Shown: piece by piece, positions 45,371 to 55,435 of the stretch
Layout of the letters: the number at the start of each line of letters is the position of its first letter
Position numbering within the stretch: the first letter of the stretch is position 1
Source of the DNA: Hortaea werneckii
Lineage: Eukaryota > Ascomycota > Dothideomycetes > Mycosphaerellales > Teratosphaeriaceae
NCBI GenBank assembly: GCA_037044905.1
Contig: JBAOKB010000024.1
Coordinates: forward strand, 248,001 to 312,000
Direction of reading: 5' to 3'
Length of the DNA: 64,000 bases
The notes under the pieces: model-generated
What the model was told of the DNA's origin: nothing
The model's input: the letters and a program-made list of their open reading frames with translations, nothing else
Databases searched by the model: none
Program-made: the position numbers and the translations under genes

Positions 45371-46967
45371 ATGGCTGCCGCCGCTCCAGTACAGCAGGAG
45401 ACAACCCTCATCACGTGCCCCGATCCAGCAATAGAGCATCTCGACAAGCATGGGTACCTGTTTGGCTATCCGATCGCTCACTCCATGAGTCCCCTATTTC
45501 ATTCAACTATTTACGATAACCTTGGATTACGATGGAGTCAGCTTCCGCTTCCCTCGACCGATATCAAGCACTTTATGGAACTTCTCCAACATCCTAACTG
45601 CTTTGGTGAGTTTTGGTATTTTCATTCGTCTTTTCCGTATTTCGTCCCTTTTCCAACAGAGTGGTGGGGAGAGGAAAAGGGGTAGAATGTGTTTCTTCGA
45701 AAAGGAATTTTAGCAAGTACGATTTCACCATGTCACTTTTACTTCCGTACGCAGATCCTGCGGCAGGGATCTGTCTAGTCCCTTCTCCTCAGTCATCTGA
45801 CCTGGGAATTGTGGCAGAAAGACGGGATTGTAGCATTGCAATTAAAAAGCAGCTGAAAATGGAAGAAACATCATTGAAGCGGAACAAGATGAGAAGAAGA
45901 AGGAACACAGAAGCCTGCTCCCCCCTCCCTTTCTCCCCATTCCCAGCCATCCTCTCACTTCCTACAACCCCCCACGCAACCCCCTCCCTTTGTCCCCTTG
46001 CACCCCTCCCAATCGATCTCAAAAAACCCCCTACTAACAACCCCCACCCAGGCTCCGCAGTAACCATGCCCCACAAAGTCGCCATCCTCCCCTACCTCGA
46101 CTCGATCACGCCCGAAGGCCGGGCCGTGGGAGCCTGCAACACAGTCTTCCGCCGCGACGGGCTCTTCATCGGCACCAACACAGACACGATCGGGGTGCGG
46201 GAGAGTTTCCTGCAGAACGTCGCGTCCCCCGGGACTTGCTTCGAGGGCCGGCCGGGGATGGTGATAGGCGGGGGCGGGGCGGCGCGGTCGGCGGTGTATG
46301 CGCTCGTGAAGTTCCTGGGCTGCGGGAAAGTGTACCTGGTGAATCGGGATGCGGGGGAGGTCAGGGGCGTGGTGGAGTGGTGTCGGGCGCAGGGGTATGG
46401 GGACGGGTTGGTGCATGTGGCGAGTAAGGAGGAGGCGGAGGAGTTAGAGGGTCCTGGGGCTGTGGTGGCTTGTGTGCCGAATTTCCCGCCGGTGACGGCG
46501 GAGGAGCGCGAGGCGCGGGCGGTGGTGGAGGTTATGTTGGGGAAGAAGCATAAGGGGGCGATTTTGGAGATGTGAGTTTTTTTTTTTTTTTTTTTTTCTC
46601 TCTCTGCCCTTTGCGGTCTTTTTCCTTTTCTTTTCGTTATATCTCCCAACCTCACCATTGTTTTCCTTTTTCTTCTCCCCTCCTACCCCTCCCCTCCACC
46701 ATCAACCAAGCCACCAAAAGATCCTCAACCCCACCAACTAACCCCCTCCCTCTCCTTCTCACTTCTAGGTGCTACCACCCAACCCCATGGACGGAAATCG
46801 CCGCCCTGGCCGAAAAAGCCGGCTGGCAAGTGATCCTCGGCACGGAAGCCGTCATCTACCAGGGGCTCGAGCAGGACAAGTACTGGACGGGGAAGGAACT
46901 GGAGGAGTTGCCGGTTGAGGAGGTCAAGGAGGTGATTGCTAATGAGTTGTTGAAGTCGAAGTTGTAA
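45371..46967 (+). CDS. qutB: Quinate (shikimate) 5-dehydrogenase (QutB / QA-3)
   Basis: Exons 45371-45605, 46052-46571 and 46769-46967 give 317 aa, close to QUTB and QA-3 (321-329). The shikimate-dehydrogenase fold is clear: GYPIAHSMSPLFHSTIYDNLG, VTMPHKVAIL with the catalytic Lys, GACNTVFRRDG, GTNTDTIG with the catalytic Asp, and the GGGGAARSAVYAL nucleotide loop. It oxidises quinate to 3-dehydroquinate (and shikimate to dehydroshikimate) with NAD+. The first intron is long for this window (446 bp) and the second contains a long T-run right after the 5' splice site. No frame problem. The third base composition of exon 2 is very G-rich compared with neighbours. Confidence 0.9.
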
Positions 46968-47817
46968 AAAGGGGGGGGAGGGGGGGAGTAAAGGGGTGAA
47001 TAGGGGATGGATGGGGTGTTGGAAATTGATTGACTCTTTTCATGTACTCCTTTTCCTTTTCCAAGAACCAGTCTTGCATCACTCCCTCCCTTCACAGAAA
47101 GAGTTCAAAGCACCAGTCACCACCGTGCCCCCTTAGCTCCTTTCGCCCCGCTCCCGCCGACTGAAACACTTCCCGAATTGCTCATTACTCCAATCACGAC
47201 CTCGATGGGACATTAACACGGGCCCAGTATCCTGCTAAGATTTCCAACCACATGCTGCGGAGGAGGCCATGAAAAGCACCTTTTTTTTTTTTTTTTTTCC
47301 ATTTCCCTCTTCCCTCCCCACCTCTCATCAATTCTCCTTCAGCAGCGCGACTAGTAACGCCGGGTAGCTCAAGATTCGTTCTTCTTTTCCGTGAAAAAAC
47401 TTTGTCTGGTTGCCAAACGAGACCGAAGCATAACTCTCACAACAAGCCGGGCTTCGTTCTGTTGCGAAAGCATCCCGGGGAGAGCTGATGGGAGAATACA
47501 GGATTTAGATGTTGGAGGGAGGGAAGGTGGTTGTTGGGGGGAAGGGGGGAAGGGGTCTCACACCATAAGATAGAAAGGAAGAAAAGCACAGTGAAGAAGG
47601 AAGGGAAAAAAAAAAAAAAAAAAGGAAAAAAATAAAAAAAAAAAAGAAATCTCAAAACCTAATTTTCATAGCATTTCGAGTTTCTACATATCTCCCACAT
47701 CCCCCTCCCTGCCCCCCCTCCCTCAAGGAGCCGGACCACCGGTCCAAATGTCCTTCCTTTCTTCCTTCCTTCCTTTCCCCCACCGAAATACCAAGAAATA
47801 AGAAAATTAAAAAAAAA
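46968..47817. other. Convergent intergenic region with homopolymers, no gene seen
   Basis: Between the 3' ends of qutB and the peroxin gene. It holds a T-run near 47281-47298 and an A-run near 47606-47623, and C/T-rich microsatellite-like stretches around 47700-47790. No gene supported. Confidence 0.5.
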
Positions 47818-49872
47818 TCAAGACAACCCCTCCGCAACCCCCTCATTAATACTCCGATCCCAATCCGTCTGGCGATAATGCAAGGGGACATGCCGATCGT
47901 CCTCGGGACTATCCCTCTCCCCTCCTCCGCCCGTGGCACGGCGTTCGCCGCGTGTCGAGGACGATGTGTCGCCTGCTGTTATCGAAGAAGCGGAAGTGGC
48001 GGCATCGACGGAGGTGAGGGAGGTTTTGGACAGCGCGCGGTGGCGAGTGGGATTATTGTTGTTATTGCTAACGCCACTGCTGTCGGAGGAGGGACGATGG
48101 GAACTTTCTAACCACGAGCTAGCTGTGCTTTTCTTCCGGGATTTGGTAGTGGTGGCAGGGTGGGAAGTCGAGGCGGGGGATGTGGCGGATGTGAAGTTCG
48201 AGCGGGACGGGGTGAGGAGGTGGTGGGAAGTTGTAGAGTCCTCCGCTGCTGAAGCCAATGCGGAGCGGTCGATCGATCCAGCCCTGCTGTGTGGTGGTCC
48301 TTCGGTCTCTTTCTTGCCCTCCCGACGCAGTTTATCCCATGCCCCCTCCACACTCTGCAGCGTCCCTTCATCCTGTTCTTCGTCAGGAGAAATCTCGACT
48401 AGCTCCGCATCCCGCATCCATTTCCTCCGCCGCGTGTACCTGCCCCACCCATCCGTCTTCCGTCCATCTAACCATTTGTTGTCGAAGTACACCCATCCGC
48501 TTTCGTCTCCGCCTCCGCCGCCTCCGAGCCGTTTGGCGCTCTTCTCCTTTTCTCGACCTTTGCTTGTGGCGCCTTCAACTTTCCATTCGGATCCGGGAAC
48601 CCAGCGCCAGCGGGTGGCGGTGGCGGACGCTTGTGGCATGTCTTCCGTCGTGTCTGGGAGGGTGAAGTCCGATGGGCTTGGGGCCGGGTTGAGATGCTCA
48701 TCGGTGAAGTTCTGGCGCTCGTAGGAGAGTAAGGAGCTGGTCCATCCAAGACCTAGCCAGCGGCGTTGGTGCTCATAAAGAGTGAAGGTGAAGCGGATCC
48801 CTGGGCTGGTAGAGGTGGGTTTGCTGGCAGATGTCCCGACTGAAGTGGAAGTTACGTCGCTGTTGGGCCGTCGGGGGAGTGGTGGCGCTTTGCCCGAGGT
48901 ATTGGCGGGGGTTGGGTTGGGGAAGTCGAGACCGGTGAGGAGGGAGGCGAGACTTCGAATCGTACGACTTCGCCAGAGGAGGGTGCGGGTTACGCGTGCC
49001 GGACGGCTGTGGAAGGAGAGTAGAAGAGTGCCCAAGGCCAAGACCAGTCGCTTGGTGGTGAGGATGTAGAAGGACGGCAGGGTCAACAGTATCCAGAGGG
49101 GCGTGCAAGCCAAGATCCGAATGAACAGCGTCGTCAATGCCGGTCGAGTGGTGGCCTTGGTGGCAGAGCTCTGGGTGCTGAGGAACTCGGTCATGCGTAG
49201 GAAGGGATCCAGCAGGACCTCACACCGGGCGGTGAAGGTCTGTAGCGTCTCCAGTATCTCATCCAGGCTCTTTCTCCCTTCGCTATCTGACCTTGCCCGC
49301 TTGCCGCTGCCGCTCTTCTCTCCCGCCCATGTGGTACTGCTCAGCGGACTATACCGTCTGGTGTACATGCCGAGAATAATGACGGCGACGACCAGCAGCG
49401 GGCCACCCCAGCGCAGGACATGATCGCCATACAGCACGGTAAACCAGAAGGCGCACACGAGCAGGAAGCTCTCCCACGGATCGCCAGTGGTCCAGCTGAT
49501 CAGGCCGGCAAAGTGGTTCAAGGGGAGGATGAAGGGGTGGCTGTAGGCCAAGGCTCGGGTCACCTGTGGCGGAGTCGCAATGAGCAGCGGACTCTTCTGA
49601 TGGATGATGACGCTGCTACGGTGGCCATGTGTGCCTCGGGCGCTGGTCTGGTTGGGAGCGAAGGCAGCAACAGTTGGTTGTGGGGAGGCAGCGCTCACAG
49701 GCGCGTCGGCCTGGTATTGCGCGGCGGAGGCAATACTGCTGCCACGGTGCTGGCTCGGACTATATTCGTTGCTCATCGAGGTGATCCAGGGAGAATCTGC
49801 AGGCGGCGTGGGAGCGGTTAGCCGTCGTCGCCGATACCATCTTTTGCACCGCTGCTGCAGACCGAGACCCAT
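47818..49872 (-). CDS. Integral peroxisomal membrane peroxin with dysferlin domain (Pex24/Pex28-32 type)
   Basis: A continuous 684-aa frame. After a Ser/Pro-rich N-terminus come membrane segments around residues 105-170 (SHPFILPLNHFAGLISWTTG, FLLVCAFWFTVLYG, LLVVAVIILGMY) and a second hydrophobic pair near 255-300. The dysferlin signature follows: TLYEHQRRWLGLGWTSSLLSYER, RWRWVPGSEWKVE, GWVYFDNKWLDG and TDGWGRYTRRRKWMRDAE. The last 200 residues are low-complexity Ser/Thr/Asn. Family members control peroxisome number and ER-peroxisome contacts. The first ATG may not be the real one; ATG at 49776 (MSNEYSPS) is an alternative if an intron precedes it. Not related to quinate metabolism. Confidence 0.82.
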   Translation of the reverse strand: MGLGLQQRCKRWYRRRRLTAPTPPADSPWITSMSNEYSPSQHRGSSIASAAQYQADAPVSAASPQPTVAAFAPNQTSARGTHGHRSSVIIHQKSPLLIATPPQVTRALAYSHPFILPLNHFAGLISWTTGDPWESFLLVCAFWFTVLYGDHVLRWGGPLLVVAVIILGMYTRRYSPLSSTTWAGEKSGSGKRARSDSEGRKSLDEILETLQTFTARCEVLLDPFLRMTEFLSTQSSATKATTRPALTTLFIRILACTPLWILLTLPSFYILTTKRLVLALGTLLLSFHSRPARVTRTLLWRSRTIRSLASLLTGLDFPNPTPANTSGKAPPLPRRPNSDVTSTSVGTSASKPTSTSPGIRFTFTLYEHQRRWLGLGWTSSLLSYERQNFTDEHLNPAPSPSDFTLPDTTEDMPQASATATRWRWVPGSEWKVEGATSKGREKEKSAKRLGGGGGGDESGWVYFDNKWLDGRKTDGWGRYTRRRKWMRDAELVEISPDEEQDEGTLQSVEGAWDKLRREGKKETEGPPHSRAGSIDRSALASAAEDSTTSHHLLTPSRSNFTSATSPASTSHPATTTKSRKKSTASSWLESSHRPSSDSSGVSNNNNNPTRHRALSKTSLTSVDAATSASSITAGDTSSSTRGERRATGGGGERDSPEDDRHVPLHYRQTDWDRSINEGVAEGLS

Positions 49873-50500
49873 AGCTGGGCGGACATGACGTACCGAACGC
49901 GGCCATACATTAGAATCTCTTCTACATCACCTCCTAGGCAGTCTACAAGAGTCACTTCAAGCAGTGACTGCGACACTGTCCGCGTGCACGTCGATTGGGT
50001 GGTACGAGGGAGTTTGCCTGACCCGTCGCATCACGGCGCAAACATACCAGCTATACCTAGACACCTACGTGGCTGACAATACAAGCTCTGTAGTGCTCAT
50101 AAATGCCTCTCCAGCCCGGGCACCTGCATGTGACAACGCCCGCTGTCCCAATTCCGTCATCCACCGTCTTCAGACTCCCAAACTTCTTGGCCCGAGCCAG
50201 CAGAGACGGCCTTTAGGCGTTGGCTCGACCGGGCGAGATTGCATGTGATGCGGATCTTCCCTCCCGTCATCCCGATGCCCGACCAGGCAGGGTGCAGGAC
50301 AGGCAGGGCGGGCTTCGTTCGGATCTGCCCCAAAGCACTCCCGAGGCGACTTTTGATGGGCAAAGAGGCAACACCCTACCTAGGTATCTACCACATCTAT
50401 ATTCACTTTGAGACGCCTATCACCCCAGACAGACAAGCAGACATCTCGACACTCTCTTCATTCCCCCGATTGGTGAACTTTACACCCTAGGGCGCAAGCC
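49873..50500. promoter_or_regulatory. Divergent promoter region of the peroxin gene and PAM16
   Basis: Holds both promoters in 628 bp. A TACCTAGGTA palindrome, a common low-information repeat in filamentous ascomycetes, occurs near 50378. No gene seen. Confidence 0.45.
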
Positions 50501-51005
50501 ATGGTACGCACCCCCATCTCCTCCTCCATCTCTCACTACGCCGCCATCGGAGAACAACACACTAACCACGGCCACCTCCTCCCCTTCGCTCCCTCCAGGC
50601 CCACCGCATCATCTCCCAAGTCGTCTTCACCGGCGCCCGCGTCTTCGGCCGCGCCTTCGCCGAAGCCTACAAGCAAGCCTCGGCGTCCCAAAATTCGCCG
50701 CCGCCGGCAACGCCCAAGCCGGCAACACCGCGGCCTCCTCAGGCCTGACGCTCGACGAGGCGTGTCGCATCCTGAACGTCGCGCCGCCTAAGGGTGGCCA
50801 GGGCAGCGTGGAGAAGACGCACGAGCAGTTCAAACGCCTGTTCGACATGAACGATCCCAAGCGCGGAGGCAGCTTTTACCTCCAGAGTAAAGTGCTCCGG
50901 GCCCGGGAACGCATCGAGATGGAGGTACGTAGTCGGGCGGAAGAATCGGAGCGCGAGGAGGAGATGCGGAGGGGGTGGAGGCCGAAGCTGTATCGGGATA
51001 GATGA
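50501..51005 (+). CDS. PAM16: Mitochondrial import motor subunit Pam16 (Tim16/Magmas), one apparent frameshift
   Basis: Exon 1 is only the start codon (50501-50503). After a 95-bp intron, exon 2 (50599-51005) continues AHRIISQVVFTGARVFGRAF, which matches the highly conserved Pam16 N-terminus. The J-like domain follows with LTLDEACRILNVAPPKG and EQFKRLFDMNDPKRGGSFYL; the HPD motif is absent, as is normal for Pam16. The C-terminus is RRGWRPKLYRDR. In all about 136 aa. At 50690-50693 an A-run is one base short, so the frame breaks after SASQ; the following KFAAAGNAQAGN is in the next frame. Pam16 anchors and regulates Pam18 at the inner-membrane TIM23 channel. Confidence 0.85.
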
Positions 51006-51701
51006 TGGGGTCAGGGACCACCTGCGGATAGACATGCATGTGCTTGAGAGACAACATCCATGATGCGTCATGCGTCTCAGCACCCAGGTGGTCAGTCCTC
51101 CCCATCTCGATCCCGAGCGCGGCAGGAGAAGAGGTGGGAGACTGCCCGGGTGGGGATGCGCTTTGCTCCTTCCCTTCGTCGCGATATCGCAACGCAAAGG
51201 AGGAAAGCGCAGCTCGACCCCCGAGGCAAGAGCGAGCGACTCTATGACTGCGCGGACTGGGCAAGGAGAGCAGACCGGTCAGGGAAAGACAGCAAAAGAC
51301 AGGGTATGTGCTAACGACATCGCTTCTTCTTCTCGCCACCCTTCTAGGCCCAAAGACTAAGACGATCGGAGCAGCAACAAGCCCGCCAAGCCACCAACAG
51401 CAACAACAACAACAACAATCCTCCTCCAGTTCAGAACAGCAGCAACCCCCATCGAACTGATCCCATCCTCCTCCTCCTTACGTCCTGACCTAGTCCTGAT
51501 CCCATCCCCTCCCAAACCCCCACCCTTCCTAAAACCACCTCACCGCACCTCCTCCTCCCCCCCAGAACGTGGGAGAATAGGATGATTTATCCACGGGGAA
51601 AACCGGGGACAACATGTATAACTACTCACTTACTTTCACATTTCCATCATCACCAAAAATCCTTCTTTTTGCCTTCCCGCCCAAGTCGGGGGACCTTGGG
51701 T

Positions 51702-51740
<39 letters not shown>

Positions 51741-52618
51741 AGGACTGCATGAAAGCGCGGCGTTCTGTTTATTTTTTGGTCTCTTTTTTTTTTTTGTTTC
51801 GTGTGGCATGGAGTAAAAGATTCGCGGTGTGTAAAAGTTATAGAAAGCGTGGGGCAAGGAGGTGGGGGTGGGGGTGATGGAGATAGAGGTGTTCGAAGAG
51901 AGAGAAGAGAAGAGTGAGAGCGATGAAAGTGGATGGTAAGGAGGGAGGAGGGTGAGAAGGGGCGAGAGGCGGGTAGTGTCTGGGAATGGGGAAAGGAGAG
52001 CAAGTGGAGGGTTTTCTTAAGGGATTAAAATTAGACTTGTCGGGGCGGCGGCGTAATGCTCAATGCGGCTGTAGATGTGTACATCTTCTCTCTCCATCAT
52101 CCTAGCTCTCTTTCCTCATCCGTTTTTCTTTCTTCCCTCCCCCTTGCCCCTCCCCCCCTCCTTCTATTCTTTACCATTGACTTTTCTGGAGTTATTTCTC
52201 TAATTTTTTTTTTCTCTTCCTTCCTAGAGAGGAAGAGGGAAAGCATGGAGACCCACCCGTCTTGGAATTTCAGGAGCAGAAGACTCGTTTCCACACACAC
52301 ACAAAAAAAAAAAAAAAAACAAATCACGGTTTCATTTCTTCGACGGCTAATTTTAACCAGTTACATGGATCGGGGTATCAAACAAACACCAAAAAAAAAA
52401 AAAAAAACATTTAACAAGAAATTCTCCAGTCCCCCTTCCTTCCCCTGCCTAGCAGTCCTTCTCATTGCATATTCCATTTCGTCCAGCGCTAATCGATAAC
52501 GCCGAATTCGTCTTGCTCACAGACGCTCAGTACGTTTTCAAAGAAAAAGTAAAAAAAAAAAAAAGGGAAGGAGGAGAAGCATGAAGGCGCGGCGAGCTAG
52601 CAGGTACAAGAAAGTCTA
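51006..52618. other. Low-complexity intergenic region, no gene seen
   Basis: 1.6 kb without a recognisable gene. It contains a CAA microsatellite near 51399-51418, the 38-base G-run, A-runs at about 52302-52319, 52391-52407 and 52548-52564, and C/T-rich tracts. Open frames here are poly-Pro or poly-Lys products of these tracts. Confidence 0.55.
51702..51739. repeat. G-run of 38 bases
   Basis: An uninterrupted G homopolymer. Its true length is probably uncertain in the assembly. Confidence 0.9.
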
Positions 52619-53740
52619 CTATGCTTCGCCATACACCTGCTCCTGCTGCAGTAACTGTTGTTGTTGTTGTTGTTGTCGCTGACGTTCATCATGCCCCGCC
52701 ATCTCCTGCTGTAATTGCTGCTGGAGATGCGCATCGAGGGCTTGGCTCTGGAGTTCGTGGAAGCGAGGGTCGATTTGAGGGTCGAGTTGTGGGGGTGGTG
52801 GTGGAGGTGGGCCGATGTGTTGGAGTTGAGGGTCTGTGAGAGGATGCTGCTGCTGAGGCTGTTGTTGTTGCTGTTGTTGGAGCTCTTCGGCTGCGGTGGT
52901 GGTGATGGTTGGGGGAGGTTCATCGGTGGGTGGAGGTGTAGGTGCTTGATTGGAGGGGTACGGGTGGTGGATTGGTGGTGGAAGTGGGTAATGGTTGCTT
53001 TCGCTTGTCATGTGATCTGTAGGAGGTTCTTGTTGAGGGAATGCGGGGTGAGTTGCTCATAAGGATGTTGATGTTCGGACGCTGAGTGAAAGTGGTGGTG
53101 AAAGGGTTGTTCCATCCCAGGATCTTGCTCTTGTTGCTGCTGCTGTTGCTGCATAGGGTGAGTGGAATAGCCGAGTTCATGATCATTCTGACCGACCACC
53201 GCCGCCATTCTCATGAGGATCGCCCTCCAACGCATTCGACATTGGCCCTGTCATCATTGGTACCATCGGAGCACCACCCTCGGGACCAACCCGCTGCAAA
53301 ACCTCCAGATCAGGATGCGTCTCCCATACTGCCTTCCTCGTCTCGTCGTCTAAACACTCCGCCAGTCTCTCACACTCCACCACCCTCAACCACTTCCGCC
53401 GCATTTTGCTCATCGTCGTCGTACTACAAACAACCCCATACCGCTCATGAATCAACCAGACCAGATCATCTAGATACCGGCCTCGGTTCTTCGGATCTCG
53501 TAACCAATTGCGCACTTCAAGCTCCTGCTCCGCGGTGAGGACTTTCGGTCGGCCATTTTTCTTGTTGTGCTCCTCGGGGGTGTACGCTGTTCCATGGGTG
53601 GCTAAACATCGTTTCATGCGGTAGATCGAGCTCCGTCCGACTTTGAGCCGCCTGTGAATGGTTGTCGGATCGAATCCAGCTTCTAAGAGTTCCTTGATTT
53701 GTTGTTGAACTTCTGGGGGTTGTTTGCCTGCGCCCGGCAT
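52619..53740 (-). CDS. Tc1/mariner-type double helix-turn-helix protein with a Gln-rich tail and no DDE domain
   Basis: The start MPGAGKQPPEVQQQIKELL opens a first HTH (residues ~8-45: ELLEAGFDPTTIHRRLKVGR), then a GRP linker (NKKNGRPKVL), then a second winged HTH ending YGVVCSTTTMSKMRRKWL. This is the paired-like DNA-binding half of Tc1/mariner (IS630-type) transposases. The catalytic DDE part does not follow; instead come a Glu/Pro linker and long Gln, His and Pro runs to the stop at 52619. The tail needs frame changes near 53205 and near 53040 to be continuous, for about 370-380 aa. No terminal inverted repeats are evident. A domesticated transcription-factor-like protein is the best guess. 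Confidence 0.65.
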
Positions 53741-54497
53741 GATGGCGGATTTCAATGTATCACCGTTGTTCGATGCGGAAAAGTTGCGGATTTATTTTAG
53801 AGGCTGTTTGGAGCGATGTGCAGCCCTGCAAGTGCAGCGTGAGCGCACAAGTGGATGGTCGCGCCACAGTCCACACTTCCACGTGCGGTGCGCGGAAGGA
53901 TGAAAGACTTAAAGCGGGTGGCGAACTGGCCGTAGTGAAGTTCAGCTAGGATTTCTGCAGCCTATCCCAGAGGTTGATGTTCCCAGATGTTTGTGTTGGT
54001 GGTCAGATGCAAAAGTGGTGGACGGACAGAGGAGAAGCAGGTGTGAAGTGCTGGGACGGAGCTCGGGCCATTGTGTAAGAATTCGGCCTCAGGCAACAGA
54101 AACCACCCCTCCAGCAGGTGACCCGGGAACTCCCATCGGCAGGACGAGCCCTTTCATTCGCATCCTTTTTTGCGAACGACTACCCTGTGTTTCGCGCTGA
54201 AATCTATCCAACATGTTCAAAGTGATGTGGTTACAGAGATAACATACCTGCAAGGCACCCTGCTGTGGTGTACCACGATCAATCGCCGCTCTACTACTGA
54301 GACCCATCAAGCCCGGGTAGCAAAGCCGGTAATCGGGAGACCATTCTGCCGCGAAGATGGAAGTCCAGGAACACAGCTTTGGCGGCAAGGGAAGTGACAG
54401 ATCCTACTAGAATTTCCATACACTGCAATACCTATTTCCTGCCTTCTCTCATATTGTTACCTTACTTTTGCATCTGCCTTCTTTTGCTGCCTTCAAT
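53741..54497. promoter_or_regulatory. Divergent promoter region of the HTH gene and qutE
   Basis: A 757-bp region between divergently transcribed genes. No coding or RNA feature is supported and no QutA-type palindrome was seen. Confidence 0.45.
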
Positions 54498-54956
54498 ATG
54501 GCCCAATCAATACTCCTCATCAATGGTCCCAACCTCAACCTCTTAGGGACTCGAGAGCCGCAAATCTACGGCAGCACCACTCTTCAAGATGTAGAGAATG
54601 CTGCGAAACAACAAGGCACGGACCTGGGCGTAACTATACACACGTTCCAGTCCAACCACGAGGGAGCCATTATCGACCGCATTCAGGAAGCACGAGGGGA
54701 CAGTCAGTACATCATTATCAATGCTGGAGCGTTCACCCATACCAGCGTCGGCATCCGAGACGCGCTGTCGGGGGTAAGCATTCCTTTTATCGAGGTGCAT
54801 ATTAGCAATGTCCATGCACGGGAAGCGTTTAGACATCACTCGTATCTAAGCGATAAAGCGGTGGCGGTTATCTGTGGGCTCGGCACCTATGGCTATACGG
54901 CGTCGATCGAGTTTGCAGCGCAGAAGATGGGTGTGAGTAAGGGGACGAAGCTTTAG
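54498..54956 (+). CDS. qutE: Catabolic type II 3-dehydroquinase (QutE / QA-2)
   Basis: An intronless, intact 152-aa protein of the normal length. It shows ILLINGPNLNLLGTREPQIYG with the catalytic Tyr, the HTFQSNHEGAIIDRIQEA helix, IIINAGAFTHTSVGIRDAL and FIEVHISNVHAREAFRHHS with the catalytic His. It dehydrates 3-dehydroquinate to 3-dehydroshikimate in the quinate pathway; the fold and motifs distinguish it from the type I enzyme inside AROM. The ATG at 54498 directly precedes the first beta strand. It lies 7.5 kb from qutB, separated by the peroxin, PAM16 and HTH genes. Confidence 0.92.
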   Translation: MAQSILLINGPNLNLLGTREPQIYGSTTLQDVENAAKQQGTDLGVTIHTFQSNHEGAIIDRIQEARGDSQYIIINAGAFTHTSVGIRDALSGVSIPFIEVHISNVHAREAFRHHSYLSDKAVAVICGLGTYGYTASIEFAAQKMGVSKGTKL

Positions 54957-55435
54957 ATTTGTTCAGATGCCGTATCGGAAGGAAGGCGGTTGTGTTGGGT
55001 AGTGAAGCAGCCGGGACCTGAATGCTGCTGGGCGAATCGTTTTCTCTCAACAAATAGACATACTGCGATCTACTGTTGAAAGTGTCGGGTCTACACTCAA
55101 AGGTGATGGTGGCCAGTTGCGTGACGGCAGCTGGAAGGATGTCAAAAGCCGAGACGACTCCCATACCATGTGGGGTAGTGGGGTAAACGATAGCTCATAG
55201 CAAGCGGGCGAGACGGGCAGAAACAAAAGCGCGAGAACAGCTAAGAAGCCATCTGCACCCATTACACCGTACGCGGGGCGATTCCGTCTATTCTCTACTG
55301 CCGTGCCATGTTGTCGACGGCATTTCAATTAGCCTGACTAATGGGACAGTATTACCTCCTATATTCATATGGGCTCCTCCTCTCTTTGCTTGATGTCTCA
55401 TATCTCGTAGCCCTTGTCACTGCTGACCATTCACC
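54957..55435. other. Intergenic region, no gene seen
   Basis: A 479-bp stretch between qutE and the dioxygenase gene on the same strand. Only shadow-like open frames. Confidence 0.45.

Noticed and set aside
50370..50400. TACCTAGGTA palindrome as a specific regulatory site
   Set aside because: The motif recurs (also near 38384, 38530 and a related form near 61560) and is a common low-information sequence in filamentous ascomycetes.
51650..52003. Poly-Pro minus-strand open frame
   Set aside because: It is produced by G/C homopolymers and C/T-rich tracts with no domain.
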